From: Calothrix sp. PCC 7507
GTDB lineage: Bacteria > Cyanobacteriota > Cyanobacteriia > Cyanobacteriales > Nostocaceae
Direction of reading: 5' to 3'
Length of the DNA: 64,000 nucleotides
Assembly (NCBI RefSeq): GCF_000316575.1
Contig: NC_019682.1
Location: 2,106,001-2,170,000, forward strand
Below, in pieces: positions 33,281-43,519 of the stretch (its first letter is position 1; each line of letters begins with the position of its first letter). The notes beneath the pieces are model-generated. The model saw only the letters and a program-made list of their open reading frames with translations, was not told where the DNA came from and made no database searches. Made by a program: the position numbers and the translations under genes.

Positions 33281-34498
33281 ATGGTATCTACCTTTCCAAA
33301 TCCCGCTTCTGTTGACTTATCTCGCGTCCGGCTCTCAATCCGTTCACTGCAACCTCAATTAGTAGAATGGCGGCGGCGACTGCATCAGCAACCAGAGTTG
33401 GGTTTTCAAGAAAAACTAACTGCTGAGTTAATTTCCCAAAAGTTGCAAGAATGGGGAATTGAGCATCAAACTGGCGTTGCTCATACTGGGATTGTCGCTA
33501 TTATCAAAGGAACTCGACTCAGTAGTGAGAAAGTGCTGGCGATTCGGGCGGATATGGATGCTCTACCAATTCAAGAACTCAATGAGGTGGAGTATCGCTC
33601 CCAGCGTGATGGATTGATGCACGCTTGTGGTCATGATGGACATACAGCGATCGCTTTAGGTACAGCTTACTATCTCCAACAACATCGTCAAGACTTTGGC
33701 GGTACTGTGAAAATTATCTTTCAGCCGGCAGAAGAGGGGCCAGGCGGTGCAAAGCCGATGATTGAGGCTGGGGTACTCAAAAACCCAGATGTTGATGCCA
33801 TTATCGGTTTGCATTTGTGGAATAATTTACCCCTAGGGACTGTGGGTGTCCGTAGTGGGGCGTTGATGGCGGCGGTTGAGTCGTTTAATTGCAAGATTTT
33901 GGGCAAAGGCGGACATGGTGCTATGCCCCATCAAACTATTGATGCGGTGGTAGTTGCTGCTCAAGTTGTTACTGCTTTACAAAGTATTGTGGCTCGGAAT
34001 GTCAATCCCATCGATTCAGCGGTAGTAACTGTAGGTGAACTTCATGCCGGTAGCAAGCGGAATGTGATTGCTGATTCAGCCAGAATGAGTGGCACGGTGC
34101 GGTATTTTAATCCTAATTTCAAAGGCTTTTTTCAACAGCGCGTTGAGCAAGTTATCGCGGGAATTTGCCAGAGTTATGGTGCGAAATATGACTTAGAATA
34201 CTGGTCACTATATCCACCCGTAATTAATGATGCGACTGTTGCAGAATTAGTGCGCTCAGTGGCAGAAGAAGTGATTGAAACTCCGATGGGTGTTGTCCCT
34301 GAATGTCAAACTATGGCGGCGGAAGATATGTCATATTTCTTAGAAGCTGTTCCTGGTTGCTATTTCTTTTTAGGCTCTGCTAATCCTGCGAAGAATTTGG
34401 CTTATCCCCACCATCATCCCCGGTTTGACTTTGATGAAACGGCTTTGCCAATCGGCGTAGAAATATTTGTCCGGAGCGTGGAAAAATTTTTGAATTGA
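33281..34498 (+). CDS. M20-family amidohydrolase
   Basis: This 405-aa metallopeptidase-fold amidohydrolase is of the IAA-amino-acid/hippurate hydrolase and N-acyl-amino-acid deacetylase group. Metal ligands are seen in HACGHDGHT and AEEGPGGAKPM, and the dimerisation-domain glycine-rich loop in GKGGHGAMPHQ. The C-terminal PHHHPRFDFDE carries the last His ligand. It is probably cytosolic, with two metal ions. It removes acyl or auxin-like groups from amino acids; the natural substrate is unknown. Spacing from bioD is 119 bp with an STRR between, so it is probably a separate transcript. Confidence 0.85.
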   Translation: MVSTFPNPASVDLSRVRLSIRSLQPQLVEWRRRLHQQPELGFQEKLTAELISQKLQEWGIEHQTGVAHTGIVAIIKGTRLSSEKVLAIRADMDALPIQELNEVEYRSQRDGLMHACGHDGHTAIALGTAYYLQQHRQDFGGTVKIIFQPAEEGPGGAKPMIEAGVLKNPDVDAIIGLHLWNNLPLGTVGVRSGALMAAVESFNCKILGKGGHGAMPHQTIDAVVVAAQVVTALQSIVARNVNPIDSAVVTVGELHAGSKRNVIADSARMSGTVRYFNPNFKGFFQQRVEQVIAGICQSYGAKYDLEYWSLYPPVINDATVAELVRSVAEEVIETPMGVVPECQTMAAEDMSYFLEAVPGCYFFLGSANPAKNLAYPHHHPRFDFDETALPIGVEIFVRSVEKFLN

Positions 34499-35052
34499 GT
34501 TGAAGGGAAAATACAGCGTACTATCCCGCTTCTGTCACTCTCCGAAAACTTTTGCCATTTCTGAATTCTAGAGCTTTTGTATAGCAGGCGTTTGCGCGAT
34601 TCTTTTCTAATAACAAATACAAGACCAACTTTTTTCTAATAGAATAGCTTGTATTGATTGCCTCATCGGGCTTCTAGCGATCGCCCTCCCTGAGAGTGAC
34701 AGAACAGGGATAAATGGCTGGGGCATACAGCAGTTTTCCCTTGAATGAAATACACGAAGGGCGGGGTTTCCCCCTGTCATTGCGTTCGCGTAGCGTCTCG
34801 AAGAGAGGAACGTAGACACGGAGTGGCTTCCCGAAGGGTAGCAATCCCAGTCTTTGCGGTTGCTTCGTTCCTCGCAATGACATCTTACGTTTAATTACGC
34901 CTACCTACTTACAATGCAATACAGTATTGATAATTGCGAATGGTTTTGACGATTTTATAAATGCTATGTGTGTCAGACAGAATTAAGGGCACAACAATGT
35001 TGTGCCCCTATCAAATGATGATGAAATTTTTCGATTAAATAGCAACAAAAAA
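34499..35052. other. Intergenic region with repeat blocks
   Basis: Around 34755-34885 is a composite of dispersed repeats (GGGCGGGGTTTCCCCCTGTC, GCGTAGCGTCTCGAAGAGAG, CGTAGACACGGAGTGGCTTC). A palindromic piece GGGCACAACAATGTTGTGCCC follows at 34987-35007. No gene is seen; the two minus-strand frames there lie in repeat DNA. Confidence 0.55.
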
Positions 35053-35688
35053 CTAGCTATTCAATACTAAATCTGCTAACGGTGTGGTCAATTCCCTAGT
35101 GTTATCTGACCTGTTGGCGATATGTTTTTCTATAATTGCTGGAACTTGTGTCGCTTGAATCCGGGTGTAGCGGGTTTTGTCTGGCATGATGACATTGGGC
35201 CCAGCTTTGCAGTTTTTCATGCAGCCAGTGCCTTTAATGGTAACTTGGTCTGCTAAAGAGCGATCGCTTAACTCTGCTGCTAACGCCTGACAAACTTCTT
35301 TACCCCCGCGTTTCATACAGTCAGACTTTTGACAGACCAAAATTGTGGCTTTTGACTTAGGTGATTGTGCCGTGGTTTGACGATTAGATTGCTCAGTAGC
35401 TTTAACTCTACCTACTTCAAAACGTGCGGCCATTACACGCTCGGCTTTCAGTGTAACTTCGCCAGTTTTAAAATCATACTTTTTTGTACCTACAGCTTGT
35501 AGCCAAGTACCTCGTGGTAAGCGCAAGTCAAAAGCCGCCCGTAAATGTTTAGCGAGTTTAACATAACATTCCCCTTCTGCAGTCGCCAGCAACAAGCCTT
35601 TGAGCTTATAGCCATCTTTGATCACAAAATCGAGAAACCGGCCCTCAAGACAAAATTCTGTAACTTCGGTGTTGTGGAATTCACTCAT
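35053..35688 (-). CDS. (2Fe-2S) thioredoxin-like ferredoxin domain protein
   Basis: This protein of about 211 aa starts at the ATG at 35688. The N-terminal 100 residues form a beta-rich domain (FCLEGRFLDFVIKDGYKLKG, then PRGTWLQAVGTKKYDFKTGE). The C-terminal part is a thioredoxin-fold 2Fe-2S ferredoxin, with CQKSDC (Cx4C) and GCMKNCKAGP (Cx3C) supplying the four cluster ligands. This resembles the domain of NuoE and Shethna-type ferredoxins. The redox partner is unknown. A Lys-rich segment with Thr/Ser joins the two domains. The frame to 35769 includes an unlikely leader that overlaps the upstream gene; that upstream neighbour, on the same strand, is the Asr1405-family gene. Confidence 0.75.
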   Translation of the reverse strand: MSEFHNTEVTEFCLEGRFLDFVIKDGYKLKGLLLATAEGECYVKLAKHLRAAFDLRLPRGTWLQAVGTKKYDFKTGEVTLKAERVMAARFEVGRVKATEQSNRQTTAQSPKSKATILVCQKSDCMKRGGKEVCQALAAELSDRSLADQVTIKGTGCMKNCKAGPNVIMPDKTRYTRIQATQVPAIIEKHIANRSDNTRELTTPLADLVLNS

Positions 35689-35765
35689 CTTTGTTGACCT
35701 ACTTTTTAGTTTAGAAAACTTTTTATTGAGATAGCCTCTACAGCCACCCCTATTAATTAAGACTT

Positions 35766-36029
35766 TCAATAGCGACTTTGCCAGATGTTCTCAAGAATCC
35801 AAATCTGCTCATGACGGGAAGCTGTGAATTGTCGCACTACACTCCAAAGTTGAATAGCCGCCTTCGGATTGCTAATTTCAACTCTCAATGGCTGGTTAGC
35901 TTCACACCAACAAGGAATATCTAACTCCTGTAGGCGCTTATAGATGCGCCAGCGGTCTACCCAATTCACCTCTAGGATGTGGTTATTTTCTATTTTTGAA
36001 CTGGACGGTTTCAAAAGACTAGCCCTCAA
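35766..36029 (-). CDS. Asr1405/Asl0597 family protein
   Basis: This is an 87-aa protein of a cyanobacteria-specific family named after Anabaena genes. The signature WVDRWRIYKRLQELDIPCWC, followed by NQPLRVEISNPKAAIQLWSV and VRQFTASR, is clear. Its function is unknown. It lies directly upstream of the 2Fe-2S protein gene on the same strand, with less than 80 bp between coding parts, which suggests co-transcription. The first 20 residues (MRASLLKPSSSK...) look like an unconserved leader, so an internal start is possible. Confidence 0.75.
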   Translation of the reverse strand: MRASLLKPSSSKIENNHILEVNWVDRWRIYKRLQELDIPCWCEANQPLRVEISNPKAAIQLWSVVRQFTASRHEQIWILENIWQSRY

Positions 36030-36570
36030 AGTGCGACAAACTTCTAGTAACTACCGTGCGTCCACTCCCTGATATGTCTCATACTTGGGAGTTCAGCATC
36101 TTAAATTAAGCATAGCTTAAGTGCAAACTATTCTCAATTGTTTTATACACAATAGCAAATTTTTGTCTGCATCTTCTGTCACCAGAAAATTAACAAAAAC
36201 CATAAATTCAACTTTATAGAGACATTGCATAAGCTAAAACGCTGATTCATCGCACAATCAATCATTTTTCTTTGTTGACGGTTGACAGTTAACAGTGAAC
36301 GGTCTGAACGATGAAATATGCAACTTAAATGCCGCAGTCGCTGAGTAATGTCTCTAGTTCCTCCTCATGGCACATGCATATTCTCGTATATATGTCAATA
36401 ATTAAAGCAGGTGAGTAGGCGATCGTCCTGGCAAAAAGTAAAATTGCAAATCTTAGTAGCAAAAAGTTCAACGGGCTGTGAAATTGATTAACCTTGTTTT
36501 AATTTTTTAAATGTTAATATGTAGAGAATAAGCAGTTAAAAACTATAACTGCTGAAAAGCGAGGAGAACA
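36030..36570. other. Promoter region of dps and the Asr1405-family gene
   Basis: This divergent region has AT-rich stretches, a heptamer STRR of GTTGACG/GTTAACA type (36276-36304), a HIP1-like core near 36420, and the immediate dps leader with GAGGAG before the ATG. No operator could be assigned with confidence. Confidence 0.45.
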
Positions 36571-37125
36571 ATGTCAGAAACGCAAACTGTGTTACGGAAT
36601 TTTGGTCATGTTTACGACAATCCTGTATTACTGGATCACAGTGTCACCGCTCCAGTTACCGAAGGATTAAATGTTCTATTAGCTAGTTTTCAGGCACTGT
36701 ACTTGCAGTACCAAAAACATCATTTTGTAGTGGAAGGCTCAGAATTCTATTCACTACATCAGTTTTTTAACGAGAGCTATGAAGAAGTTCAGGGACACAC
36801 CCACGAAATTGGAGAACGTTTGGATGGACTGGGTGGTGTACCAGTCGCTACCTTTAGCAAATTGGCAGAACTAACTAGTTTTGAGCAAGAACCAGATGGT
36901 GTGTTCTCTTTGCGTCAGATAGTAGAAAATGACCTAGCAGCAGAACAATCCATAATTGGTGTACTTCGCCGTCAAGCTGCTCAGGCAGAGAGTTTGGGCG
37001 ATAGAGGCACACGCTATCTGTACGAAAAAATTCTGTTAAAGACTGAAGAACGAGCTTTTCATTTAGCTCACTTCTTAGCTAAAGACAGTTTGACTTTAGG
37101 TTTTGTCCAACCTGCTCAAAACTAA
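36571..37125 (+). CDS. Dps-family ferritin with atypical His-type ferroxidase site
   Basis: This 184-aa Dps subunit forms a 12-mer that stores iron and protects DNA and cells from oxidants. Aligned to Listeria Dps, the ferroxidase ligands are His51 (HFVVEG), His63 (SLHQFF), Asn67, His78 and Glu82 (THEIGERL). The usual Asp at the Asn67 and His78 positions is replaced. This agrees with the His-type centre described for Nostoc punctiforme NpDps4 (recollection of the literature). The C-terminal helix contains [17 protein letters not shown]. The gene has a strong GAGGAG ribosome-binding site and its own terminator, and it precedes carB as in Anabaena (recollection). Confidence 0.87.
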   Translation: MSETQTVLRNFGHVYDNPVLLDHSVTAPVTEGLNVLLASFQALYLQYQKHHFVVEGSEFYSLHQFFNESYEEVQGHTHEIGERLDGLGGVPVATFSKLAELTSFEQEPDGVFSLRQIVENDLAAEQSIIGVLRRQAAQAESLGDRGTRYLYEKILLKTEERAFHLAHFLAKDSLTLGFVQPAQN

Positions 37126-37633
37126 TATTTTCATCATCTAGATAAGATTAATCTAGACTGAATAAATAGTTGGCAAAATCCGGTCTGAAAAAATTATAAA
37201 AACAAGGCAGATGGTAGTACACACACCATCTGTCTTTTTTAATTCCAGTAGAGAAAATCACACAGAAATTAATATTAAAAATTAATTGTACTTTTAGTTA
37301 GTTAAGAAAGATTCTTATTTAGTTTGTATATGCAGACTTAATAGTCAGTGGCATGACATATGTAGTTAGTCCGAAATTATAAAAAAATCATGACTTAAAA
37401 TACAAAAATTTGCAAAAACATTAAAAATTAACCCACGAAAACTACATAAAATTTATATATCCAAATAATGAAATATGAGGAAAAGCAAAGAGGAGGAGAA
37501 AAATTTATGCTTCTTGCCTCCATTGCCCCTCGCGATCGCCAAACCTAGAAAACTTGATAATAAAAGGCATGACCAGGGGTAAAGAACCTTAAAATAATCA
37601 GGATTTGTATTCTCGTACTCCAAGGCAACGACT
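37126..37633. other. Intergenic region before carB
   Basis: After the dps terminator there is AT-rich DNA with one HIP1-like core near 37533. The carB promoter should lie in the last 150 bp. No gene or riboswitch was recognised. Confidence 0.45.
37206..37240 (+). terminator. Rho-independent terminator of dps
   Basis: The stem GGCAGATGGT with ACCATCTGTC (one wobble) has a 9-base loop and is followed directly by six T residues, 80 bp after the stop codon. Confidence 0.85.
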
Positions 37634-40600
37634 ATGCCCCGCCGTCAAGACCTCCGGAAGATTCTGCTGTTAGGCTCTGGCCCAATTGTAATTGGACAGG
37701 CCTGTGAGTTTGACTACTCTGGCACCCAAGCCTGTAAAGCGTTGCGAGAAGAAGGCTATGAAGTGGTGCTGGTAAACTCCAACCCAGCGACAATTATGAC
37801 CGACCCGGAAACAGCCGATCGCACTTATATTGAGCCGCTGACACCGGAACTGGTCGAAAAAGTCATCGAAAAAGAACGTCCCGATGCGCTATTACCCACA
37901 ATGGGGGGGCAAACAGCCCTTAACCTCGCTGTGGCTTTAGCGAAAAATGGTGTTTTAGACAAATACAACGTCGAGTTAATTGGCGCTAAACTACCCGCGA
38001 TTGAAAAAGCCGAAGACAGAAAACTTTTTAACGAAGCAATGGCCAAGATCGGTGTAGCGGTGTGTCCTAGTGGCACTGCTTCCACTTTAGAAGAATCTAA
38101 AGCGATCGCCCGCCAAATCGGTAGTTATCCCCTGATCATTCGTCCCGCCTTCACAATGGGCGGTACTGGTGGCGGTATTGCCTATAACCAAGAAGAATTT
38201 GAGGAAATGGCACAGGTAGGCATAGATGCCAGTCCTGTATCCCAAATTCTCATCGATCAGTCCCTACTCGGCTGGAAAGAATATGAATTGGAAGTGATGC
38301 GTGATTTAGCAGATAACGTCGTGATTATCTGTTCCATCGAAAACCTTGACCCGATGGGCATCCACACTGGTGACTCCATCACCGTTGCCCCCGCCCAAAC
38401 CCTCACCGATAAAGAATACCAGCGGCTGCGGGATATGGCGATTAAAATTATTCGCGAGATTGGCGTGGAAACCGGCGGATCAAATATCCAGTTTGCCGTT
38501 AATCCCGTGAATGGGGATGTAGTTGTCATTGAGATGAACCCCCGTGTTTCTCGCAGTTCTGCCTTATCTTCTAAAGCTACCGGCTTCCCCATCGCCAAGA
38601 TGGCAGCTAAGTTGGCTGTCGGCTACACCTTGGATGAAATCAAAAATGACATCACCAAGAAAACCCCAGCCTCCTTTGAACCCACAATTGACTATGTGGT
38701 GACAAAAATCCCCCGCTTCGCCTTTGAAAAGTTCCCTGGTGCCGATCCAGTACTGACCACACAAATGAAGTCAGTCGGGGAAGCAATGGCAATTGGGCGC
38801 ACCTTTAACGAATCTTTCCAAAAGGCACTGCGTTCCCTAGAAACTGGCCGCGCTGGTTGGGGTTGTGACAAAGCGGAAAAATTACCCAGTGGTGAACAAA
38901 TCCGCGCTCAACTGCGGACACCCAATCCCGATCGCATCTTTGCTGTCCGCCATGCCTTACAGATAGGCATCAGCAATGAGGAAATCTACGAACTTACAGG
39001 TATAGACCCTTGGTTCCTAGATAAGATGCAGCAACTGCTAGAAGTAGAGAAATTTTTGAAGCGGACACCTTTACAGCAGTTGACTAAAGAGCAGATGTAT
39101 GCAGTAAAGCGAGACGGATATAGCGATCGCCAAATCGCCTATGCTACCAAAACCACCGAAGACGAAGTCCGCGCCTATCGCCAACAACTAGGAATCAACC
39201 CAGTTTACAAAACCGTAGATACCTGCGCTGCTGAGTTTGAAGCCTTTACTCCCTATTACTACTCCACCTACGAAGAAGAAACAGAAGTCTTGCCCAGCAC
39301 CAAGCCAAAAGTGATGATTTTGGGTGGTGGGCCCAACCGCATTGGGCAAGGAATTGAGTTTGACTATTGTTGTTGTCATGCCGCCTATGCCTTGAAGGGA
39401 GCGGGATATGAGACGATTATGGTCAACTCCAACCCAGAGACAGTTTCTACAGATTATGACACCAGCGATCGCCTTTACTTTGAGCCATTAACCAAAGAAG
39501 ATGTCCTCAACATCATTGAAGCCGAAAATCCTGTAGGCATAATTGTGCAGTTTGGCGGACAAACACCGCTGAAGTTAGCTGTTCCCCTCCAGAAATATTT
39601 GCAGGGACTAGAACCTGGGGAAGAATCTGCCCATTCCTCATGCCCGATTCCCCAATCCCCAATTCCTAAAATTTGGGGAACATCACCAGACTCTATCGAT
39701 ATGGCAGAAAACCGGGAGCGATTTGAGAAGATTCTCCAACAGTTAAATATTGCTCAACCCCCGAATGGTATTGCGCGGAGTTATGAAGATGCCCTGATAG
39801 TTGCTAGACGTATTGGCTACCCAGTGGTAGTACGTCCCAGTTATGTATTAGGAGGACGGGCGATGGAAATCGTCTATTCCGATACGGAGTTGGAACGCTA
39901 CATGACCTTTGCTGTGCAGGTAGAACCAGAACATCCGATTTTGATTGATAAGTTTCTAGAAAATGCCATCGAAGTCGATGTCGATGCGATCGCCGATCAC
40001 ACCGGAAGAGTAGTAATTGGTGGTATTATGGAACACATCGAACAAGCCGGAATCCACTCTGGAGACTCAGCTTGTTCTTTACCCTCGATTTCCCTACCAC
40101 CAGCTGTTCTCAATCAAATTCGGACTTGGACAGTGCAGCTAGCGCAAGCGCTTTCAGTAGTTGGGCTAATGAATATCCAGTTTGCCGTTATCGGTGCTAG
40201 TAGTTATTCTCCCCAAGTATATATTCTGGAAGCCAACCCCCGCGCCTCACGCACAGTACCCTTTGTATCTAAAGCAACTGGTGTACAACTGGCCAAACTA
40301 GCATCCCTAATTATGTCAGGTAAAACCTTAGAGGAGCTAAACTTCACCGAAGAAGTTATCCCATCTCATATTGCCGTCAAAGAGGCCGTCTTACCCTTTA
40401 GTAAATTCCCGGGAACTGATACAATATTAGGCCCAGAAATGCGCTCGACTGGTGAGGTGATGGGGATTGACAAAGACTTTGGTCGAGCCTTTGCCAAAGC
40501 AGAAATTGGTGCAGGAGAGCGATTACCTCTGGCGGGAACGGTGTTTGTCTCCATGAGCGATCGCGATAAAGCTGCTGCAGTGAATGTAGTCAAAGAATTT

Positions 40601-40930
40601 ATCGATTTAGGCTTTACCGTCATGGCAACATCAGGTACACGCCGAGTCCTTCAGGAAAATGACTTAGATGTTGAATTAGTGTTGAAACTTCATGAAGGTC
40701 GTCCCCATGTTCTTGATGCCATCAAAAACCAGAAGATCCAACTAATTATTAACACACCTTCCGGGGAAGAAGCTCAAACTGATGCCAGGTTAATCCGCCG
40801 CACAGCTTTAGCTTACAAAATTCCCATTATCACCACCATCGCTGGGGCTAAAGCCACAGTCGCCGCCATCCACTCCTTGCAAACAACAACCTTAGACGTA
40901 AAAAGTCTTCAAGATTACACCGTAGTGTAG
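37634..40930 (+). CDS. carB: Carbamoyl-phosphate synthase large subunit (CarB)
   Basis: This enzyme makes carbamoyl phosphate from glutamine-derived ammonia, bicarbonate and two ATP, for arginine and pyrimidine synthesis. It is 1098 aa and carries the internal duplication of two ATP-grasp halves. The first has [20 protein letters not shown] and [16 protein letters not shown]; the second has [20 protein letters not shown] and [15 protein letters not shown]. The allosteric MGS-like domain ([20 protein letters not shown]) is at the C-terminus. An insertion of about 15 residues at about 660-675 ([16 protein letters not shown]) before IPKIWGTSP coincides with STRR-like CCCCAAT heptamers in the DNA. 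It lies between dps and sigD. Confidence 0.93.
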   Translation: MPRRQDLRKILLLGSGPIVIGQACEFDYSGTQACKALREEGYEVVLVNSNPATIMTDPETADRTYIEPLTPELVEKVIEKERPDALLPTMGGQTALNLAVALAKNGVLDKYNVELIGAKLPAIEKAEDRKLFNEAMAKIGVAVCPSGTASTLEESKAIARQIGSYPLIIRPAFTMGGTGGGIAYNQEEFEEMAQVGIDASPVSQILIDQSLLGWKEYELEVMRDLADNVVIICSIENLDPMGIHTGDSITVAPAQTLTDKEYQRLRDMAIKIIREIGVETGGSNIQFAVNPVNGDVVVIEMNPRVSRSSALSSKATGFPIAKMAAKLAVGYTLDEIKNDITKKTPASFEPTIDYVVTKIPRFAFEKFPGADPVLTTQMKSVGEAMAIGRTFNESFQKALRSLETGRAGWGCDKAEKLPSGEQIRAQLRTPNPDRIFAVRHALQIGISNEEIYELTGIDPWFLDKMQQLLEVEKFLKRTPLQQLTKEQMYAVKRDGYSDRQIAYATKTTEDEVRAYRQQLGINPVYKTVDTCAAEFEAFTPYYYSTYEEETEVLPSTKPKVMILGGGPNRIGQGIEFDYCCCHAAYALKGAGYETIMVNSNPETVSTDYDTSDRLYFEPLTKEDVLNIIEAENPVGIIVQFGGQTPLKLAVPLQKYLQGLEPGEESAHSSCPIPQSPIPKIWGTSPDSIDMAENRERFEKILQQLNIAQPPNGIARSYEDALIVARRIGYPVVVRPSYVLGGRAMEIVYSDTELERYMTFAVQVEPEHPILIDKFLENAIEVDVDAIADHTGRVVIGGIMEHIEQAGIHSGDSACSLPSISLPPAVLNQIRTWTVQLAQALSVVGLMNIQFAVIGASSYSPQVYILEANPRASRTVPFVSKATGVQLAKLASLIMSGKTLEELNFTEEVIPSHIAVKEAVLPFSKFPGTDTILGPEMRSTGEVMGIDKDFGRAFAKAEIGAGERLPLAGTVFVSMSDRDKAAAVNVVKEFIDLGFTVMATSGTRRVLQENDLDVELVLKLHEGRPHVLDAIKNQKIQLIINTPSGEEAQTDARLIRRTALAYKIPIITTIAGAKATVAAIHSLQTTTLDVKSLQDYTVV

Positions 40931-41540
40931 TGGTTCTTTAGGATTGGGGACTGGGGATTGGGGACTGGGGACTGGGGATTGAGCATTTTTGTCTCCCCCA
41001 TCTCCCCCATCTCCTCCCTCTCCCCGACTCTTTCCATAGATAGAGAGTTCGTCTGAGAAGTACGAGAGAAATTAAGTAATTGTTACAAGAGAATGATTAT
41101 ACTCATTGCCGAATTATTTTAATAAATATGAGCAAGTTGTCCTTAACCACAAATCGAAAAAATCGAGAAATATGTTTACATAATTGATTTATCGGTTCAA
41201 TCATAGGGAATAGCAGCGTTATCTCAATGAGAACATTCATGAAATTCTGGGCTATCAGATAGTCAAATCATTCTCATAAATGTTACAATTATTAATAATG
41301 AGAGAGTACAAAAAATGTTCCACTCGCTACCTTATATCTAACCGTAGATACTTGTGAAAGTGGGTAAATAGCTGTAAATATTAGCAGTTAAGAAGCCCTA
41401 ATTTGATTAATTATGAGCAGCCGAGTTGATCGGGCGCGGAAATTGTCAGCCACAGGATGGGTTCCCAGCCAAACTGGGTAATGCCCTCACAAAGCATAAA
41501 TATCAGTTAATGCCCCTATCGTCAAATTCATCATTACCTA
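40931..41540. other. Intergenic region between carB and sigD
   Basis: Directly after carB is a GGGGACT heptamer STRR (about 40944-40979), then a CTCCCCCAT tract. The remainder is AT-rich and holds the sigD promoter. A 22-codon frame at 41414-41482 (MSSRVDRARK..., ending near an inverted CCCAG/CTGGG) is too short to support as a gene. Confidence 0.5.
40944..40979. repeat. STRR, heptamer GGGGACT/GGGGATT type
   Basis: Five tandem 7-bp units (GGGGACT, GGGGATT and variants) lie just downstream of the carB stop. Confidence 0.75.
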
Positions 41541-42509
41541 ATGAGTAGCGCCATGAAGACCGCTCAGACAGCCACAGACCTCGTGCGGACTTACCTGCGT
41601 GAGATTGGCCGCGTGCCACTCTTAACCCACGAGGAAGAGATTTTTTATGGCAAACAGGTGCAACGTGCAACCGCCTTGCACGAAGCGAGGGAGTATCTTG
41701 CCGCACAGTTAGGTCGTCAACCAACTTTAGAAGAGTGGGCAACGACCGCAAAGCTAGAATCGACAGAGTTAAATGACATTATTGCCGATGGTGAAATTGC
41801 CAAGCGTAAAATGGTAGAAGCCAATTTGCGGCTAGTGGTATCTGTTGCGAAAAAATATATTAAGCGCAATGTTGATTTACTAGACTTAATCCAAGAAGGC
41901 AGTATTGGGATGCAACGGGGTGTAGAAAAGTTTGACCCAACCAAAGGCTACAGGTTTTCAACCTATGCCTATTGGTGGATTCGTCAAGCCATCACGCGCG
42001 CGATCGCCGAAAAAGCTCGCACTATCCGTTTGCCTATCCACATCACCGAAAAGCTGAATAAAATTAAAAAAGCCCAGCGGCAATTGTCTCAAAAACTGGG
42101 ACGCGCTCCCAGTGCAGGTGAACTTGCTGAAGAATTAGAATTAACCACCAAGCAGGTGCGAGAGTACCTCGAAAAAGCGCGTTTACCCCTATCCTTGGAT
42201 TTAAGGCTAGGAGATAACTACGATACAGAACTCGGAGAAATGTTGGAAGATCCAGGCGCGTCTCCAGAAGAGTTTGTGATGCAATCTTCCCTTTCTCTTG
42301 ACTTAGAGCGCTTGATGGGAGAACTCACCCCACAGCAAAAGGAAGTAATCACCCTACGCTTTGGGTTAATAGATGGGCAGGCTCTGACTCTAGCAAGAAT
42401 AGGAGAAATTCTCAACATCAGCCGCGAACGAGTCCGGCAAATTGAACGAGAAGCCTTAACCAAACTTCGCAAGTCTAAAGCCAACATGGGCGAATATTTG
42501 GCCAGTTAG
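41541..42509 (+). CDS. sigD: Group 2 RNA polymerase sigma factor (SigD-like)
   Basis: This is a 322-aa alternative sigma-70 factor of group 2. Regions seen: 1.2 ([19 protein letters not shown]), 2.1-2.4 ([20 protein letters not shown], then [20 protein letters not shown], then [17 protein letters not shown]), 3 ([13 protein letters not shown]), and 4.2 HTH ([20 protein letters not shown]). The long acidic region 1.1 of group 1 is absent. Group 2 factors take part in stress and nitrogen responses. The assignment to SigD rests on position after carB, as with the Anabaena gene; SigB, SigC and SigE are alternatives. A second ATG 12 bp in is also a possible start. Confidence 0.85.
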   Translation: MSSAMKTAQTATDLVRTYLREIGRVPLLTHEEEIFYGKQVQRATALHEAREYLAAQLGRQPTLEEWATTAKLESTELNDIIADGEIAKRKMVEANLRLVVSVAKKYIKRNVDLLDLIQEGSIGMQRGVEKFDPTKGYRFSTYAYWWIRQAITRAIAEKARTIRLPIHITEKLNKIKKAQRQLSQKLGRAPSAGELAEELELTTKQVREYLEKARLPLSLDLRLGDNYDTELGEMLEDPGASPEEFVMQSSLSLDLERLMGELTPQQKEVITLRFGLIDGQALTLARIGEILNISRERVRQIEREALTKLRKSKANMGEYLAS

Positions 42510-42605
42510 TCAGTGAACAGTTATCAGTTACTTATACTGAGCGGAGTCGTAAAGCCTGCGGCATAGCTCCGCTTAAGGCGTAGCCGACGCACCATTCGTA
42601 TCAGT

Positions 42606-42627
42606 CTGTTCACTGTTCACTGTTCAC
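42606..42627. repeat. STRR, heptamer GTTCACT type
   Basis: Three tandem 7-bp units GTTCACT plus one base lie in the sigD-DUF760 spacer, next to a short dispersed repeat (42551-42592, TAAAGCCTGCGGCATAGCTC...) that is also seen near 58908-58950. Confidence 0.7.
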
Positions 42628-42796
42628 TGAACAGAGGGGTGAGAAACTACGCTGCTTTTGGTACGGTTACACCGACTGCATGGAGAGATTTAGCTTGTTA
42701 CATTGTTTTGTAGTAACAGCTAATAGCAAGCTAACACAATCCTACATAAAACTTCGTAACCACTGTAGCTAGTCTTGGTAGTCAAGGAGATAAAAC

Positions 42797-43141
42797 GTGA
42801 GTAATTCATCTAATCAAGTTTCAGAATTCTTCAATAGCGAGTCAGAAACTAGTAATTTCCTCTGGCAATACGTTAAATCCTTGAGTCCAGAGACAGTTAC
42901 TCAGCTTTCTAAACCTAATTCATCTGAAGTTTTTCAGGTAATGGAACGCAATATTGTGGGACTTTTGGGGAATCTACCATCAGAACACTTTGGCGTTGCT
43001 GTCACCACCAGCCGGGAAAGTCTGGGACGGCTTCTGGCTTCGGCGATGATTAGTGGTTATTTCTTGCGAAATGCTGAACAGAGAATGAACTTTGAAATAG
43101 CTTTACAAGGAAGCGAAAGCCACAACAGCGAAACTGAGTAG
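42797..43141 (+). CDS. DUF760 domain protein
   Basis: This is a 114-aa protein of the DUF760 family, found in cyanobacteria and plastids. The core is FLWQYVKSLSPETVTQLSKP, then VFQVMERNIVGLLGNLPSEH, then GVAVTTSRESLGRLLASAMI and SGYFLRNAEQRM. Plant members include clock- and chloroplast-associated proteins, but the role is not established. It has no signal peptide. It is separated by 287 bp from sigD, so it probably has its own promoter, and a possible -10-like AT stretch is near 42740. Confidence 0.85.
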   Translation: MSNSSNQVSEFFNSESETSNFLWQYVKSLSPETVTQLSKPNSSEVFQVMERNIVGLLGNLPSEHFGVAVTTSRESLGRLLASAMISGYFLRNAEQRMNFEIALQGSESHNSETE

Positions 43142-43336
43142 GAATGGGGAAGTTTATCTAATCATTACCACTGTCGATACACTGTTGTATTGAACACTGG
43201 ACGAAACTCAATGAGAATAGGCGATCACTCCGTGTTGCTCCCGATAATTCACCTCTTGTTTAGAGTTGTCGGGCGATCGCGTAGCGACTCCTGCTGAGTA
43301 TCGCACTAAAAATAACTTCTAATTTTATATTGTATA

Positions 43337-43519
43337 AAATTAAACAACTTATATAAGTTTAGGACTAGCCCTTTCAAGGTGACAAACGAAGATACGTTAC
43401 TTTAGTGTGATCATCCTAAGTTATCCGCTCAGATTTTGGGATTTTTAAAGGTTGAAATAACCAATTTTCGTTCCGAATTTCACCACCTTGAAAGGGCTAG
43501 TCCTAAAGTTGTTTAATTT
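43337..43519. mobile_element. MITE-like element with nested inverted repeats
   Basis: The outer ends AAATTAAACAACTT and AAGTTGTTTAATTT are perfect inverted repeats. Inside them AGGACTAGCCCTTTCAAGGT (43361-43380) pairs perfectly with its complement at 43485-43504. The interior of about 100 bp is non-coding. The right end overlaps the stop codon region of the transposase-like gene at 43513. Confidence 0.75.

Noticed and set aside
34607-34883. Two overlapping minus-strand frames of about 70 codons.
   Set aside because: Both lie in dispersed repeat DNA (GGGCGGGGTTTCCCC and GCGTAGCGTCTCG types) and have no gene-like features.
41414-41482. 22-codon frame MSSRVDRARK... upstream of sigD.
   Set aside because: It is too short to support, and no strong ribosome-binding site precedes it.
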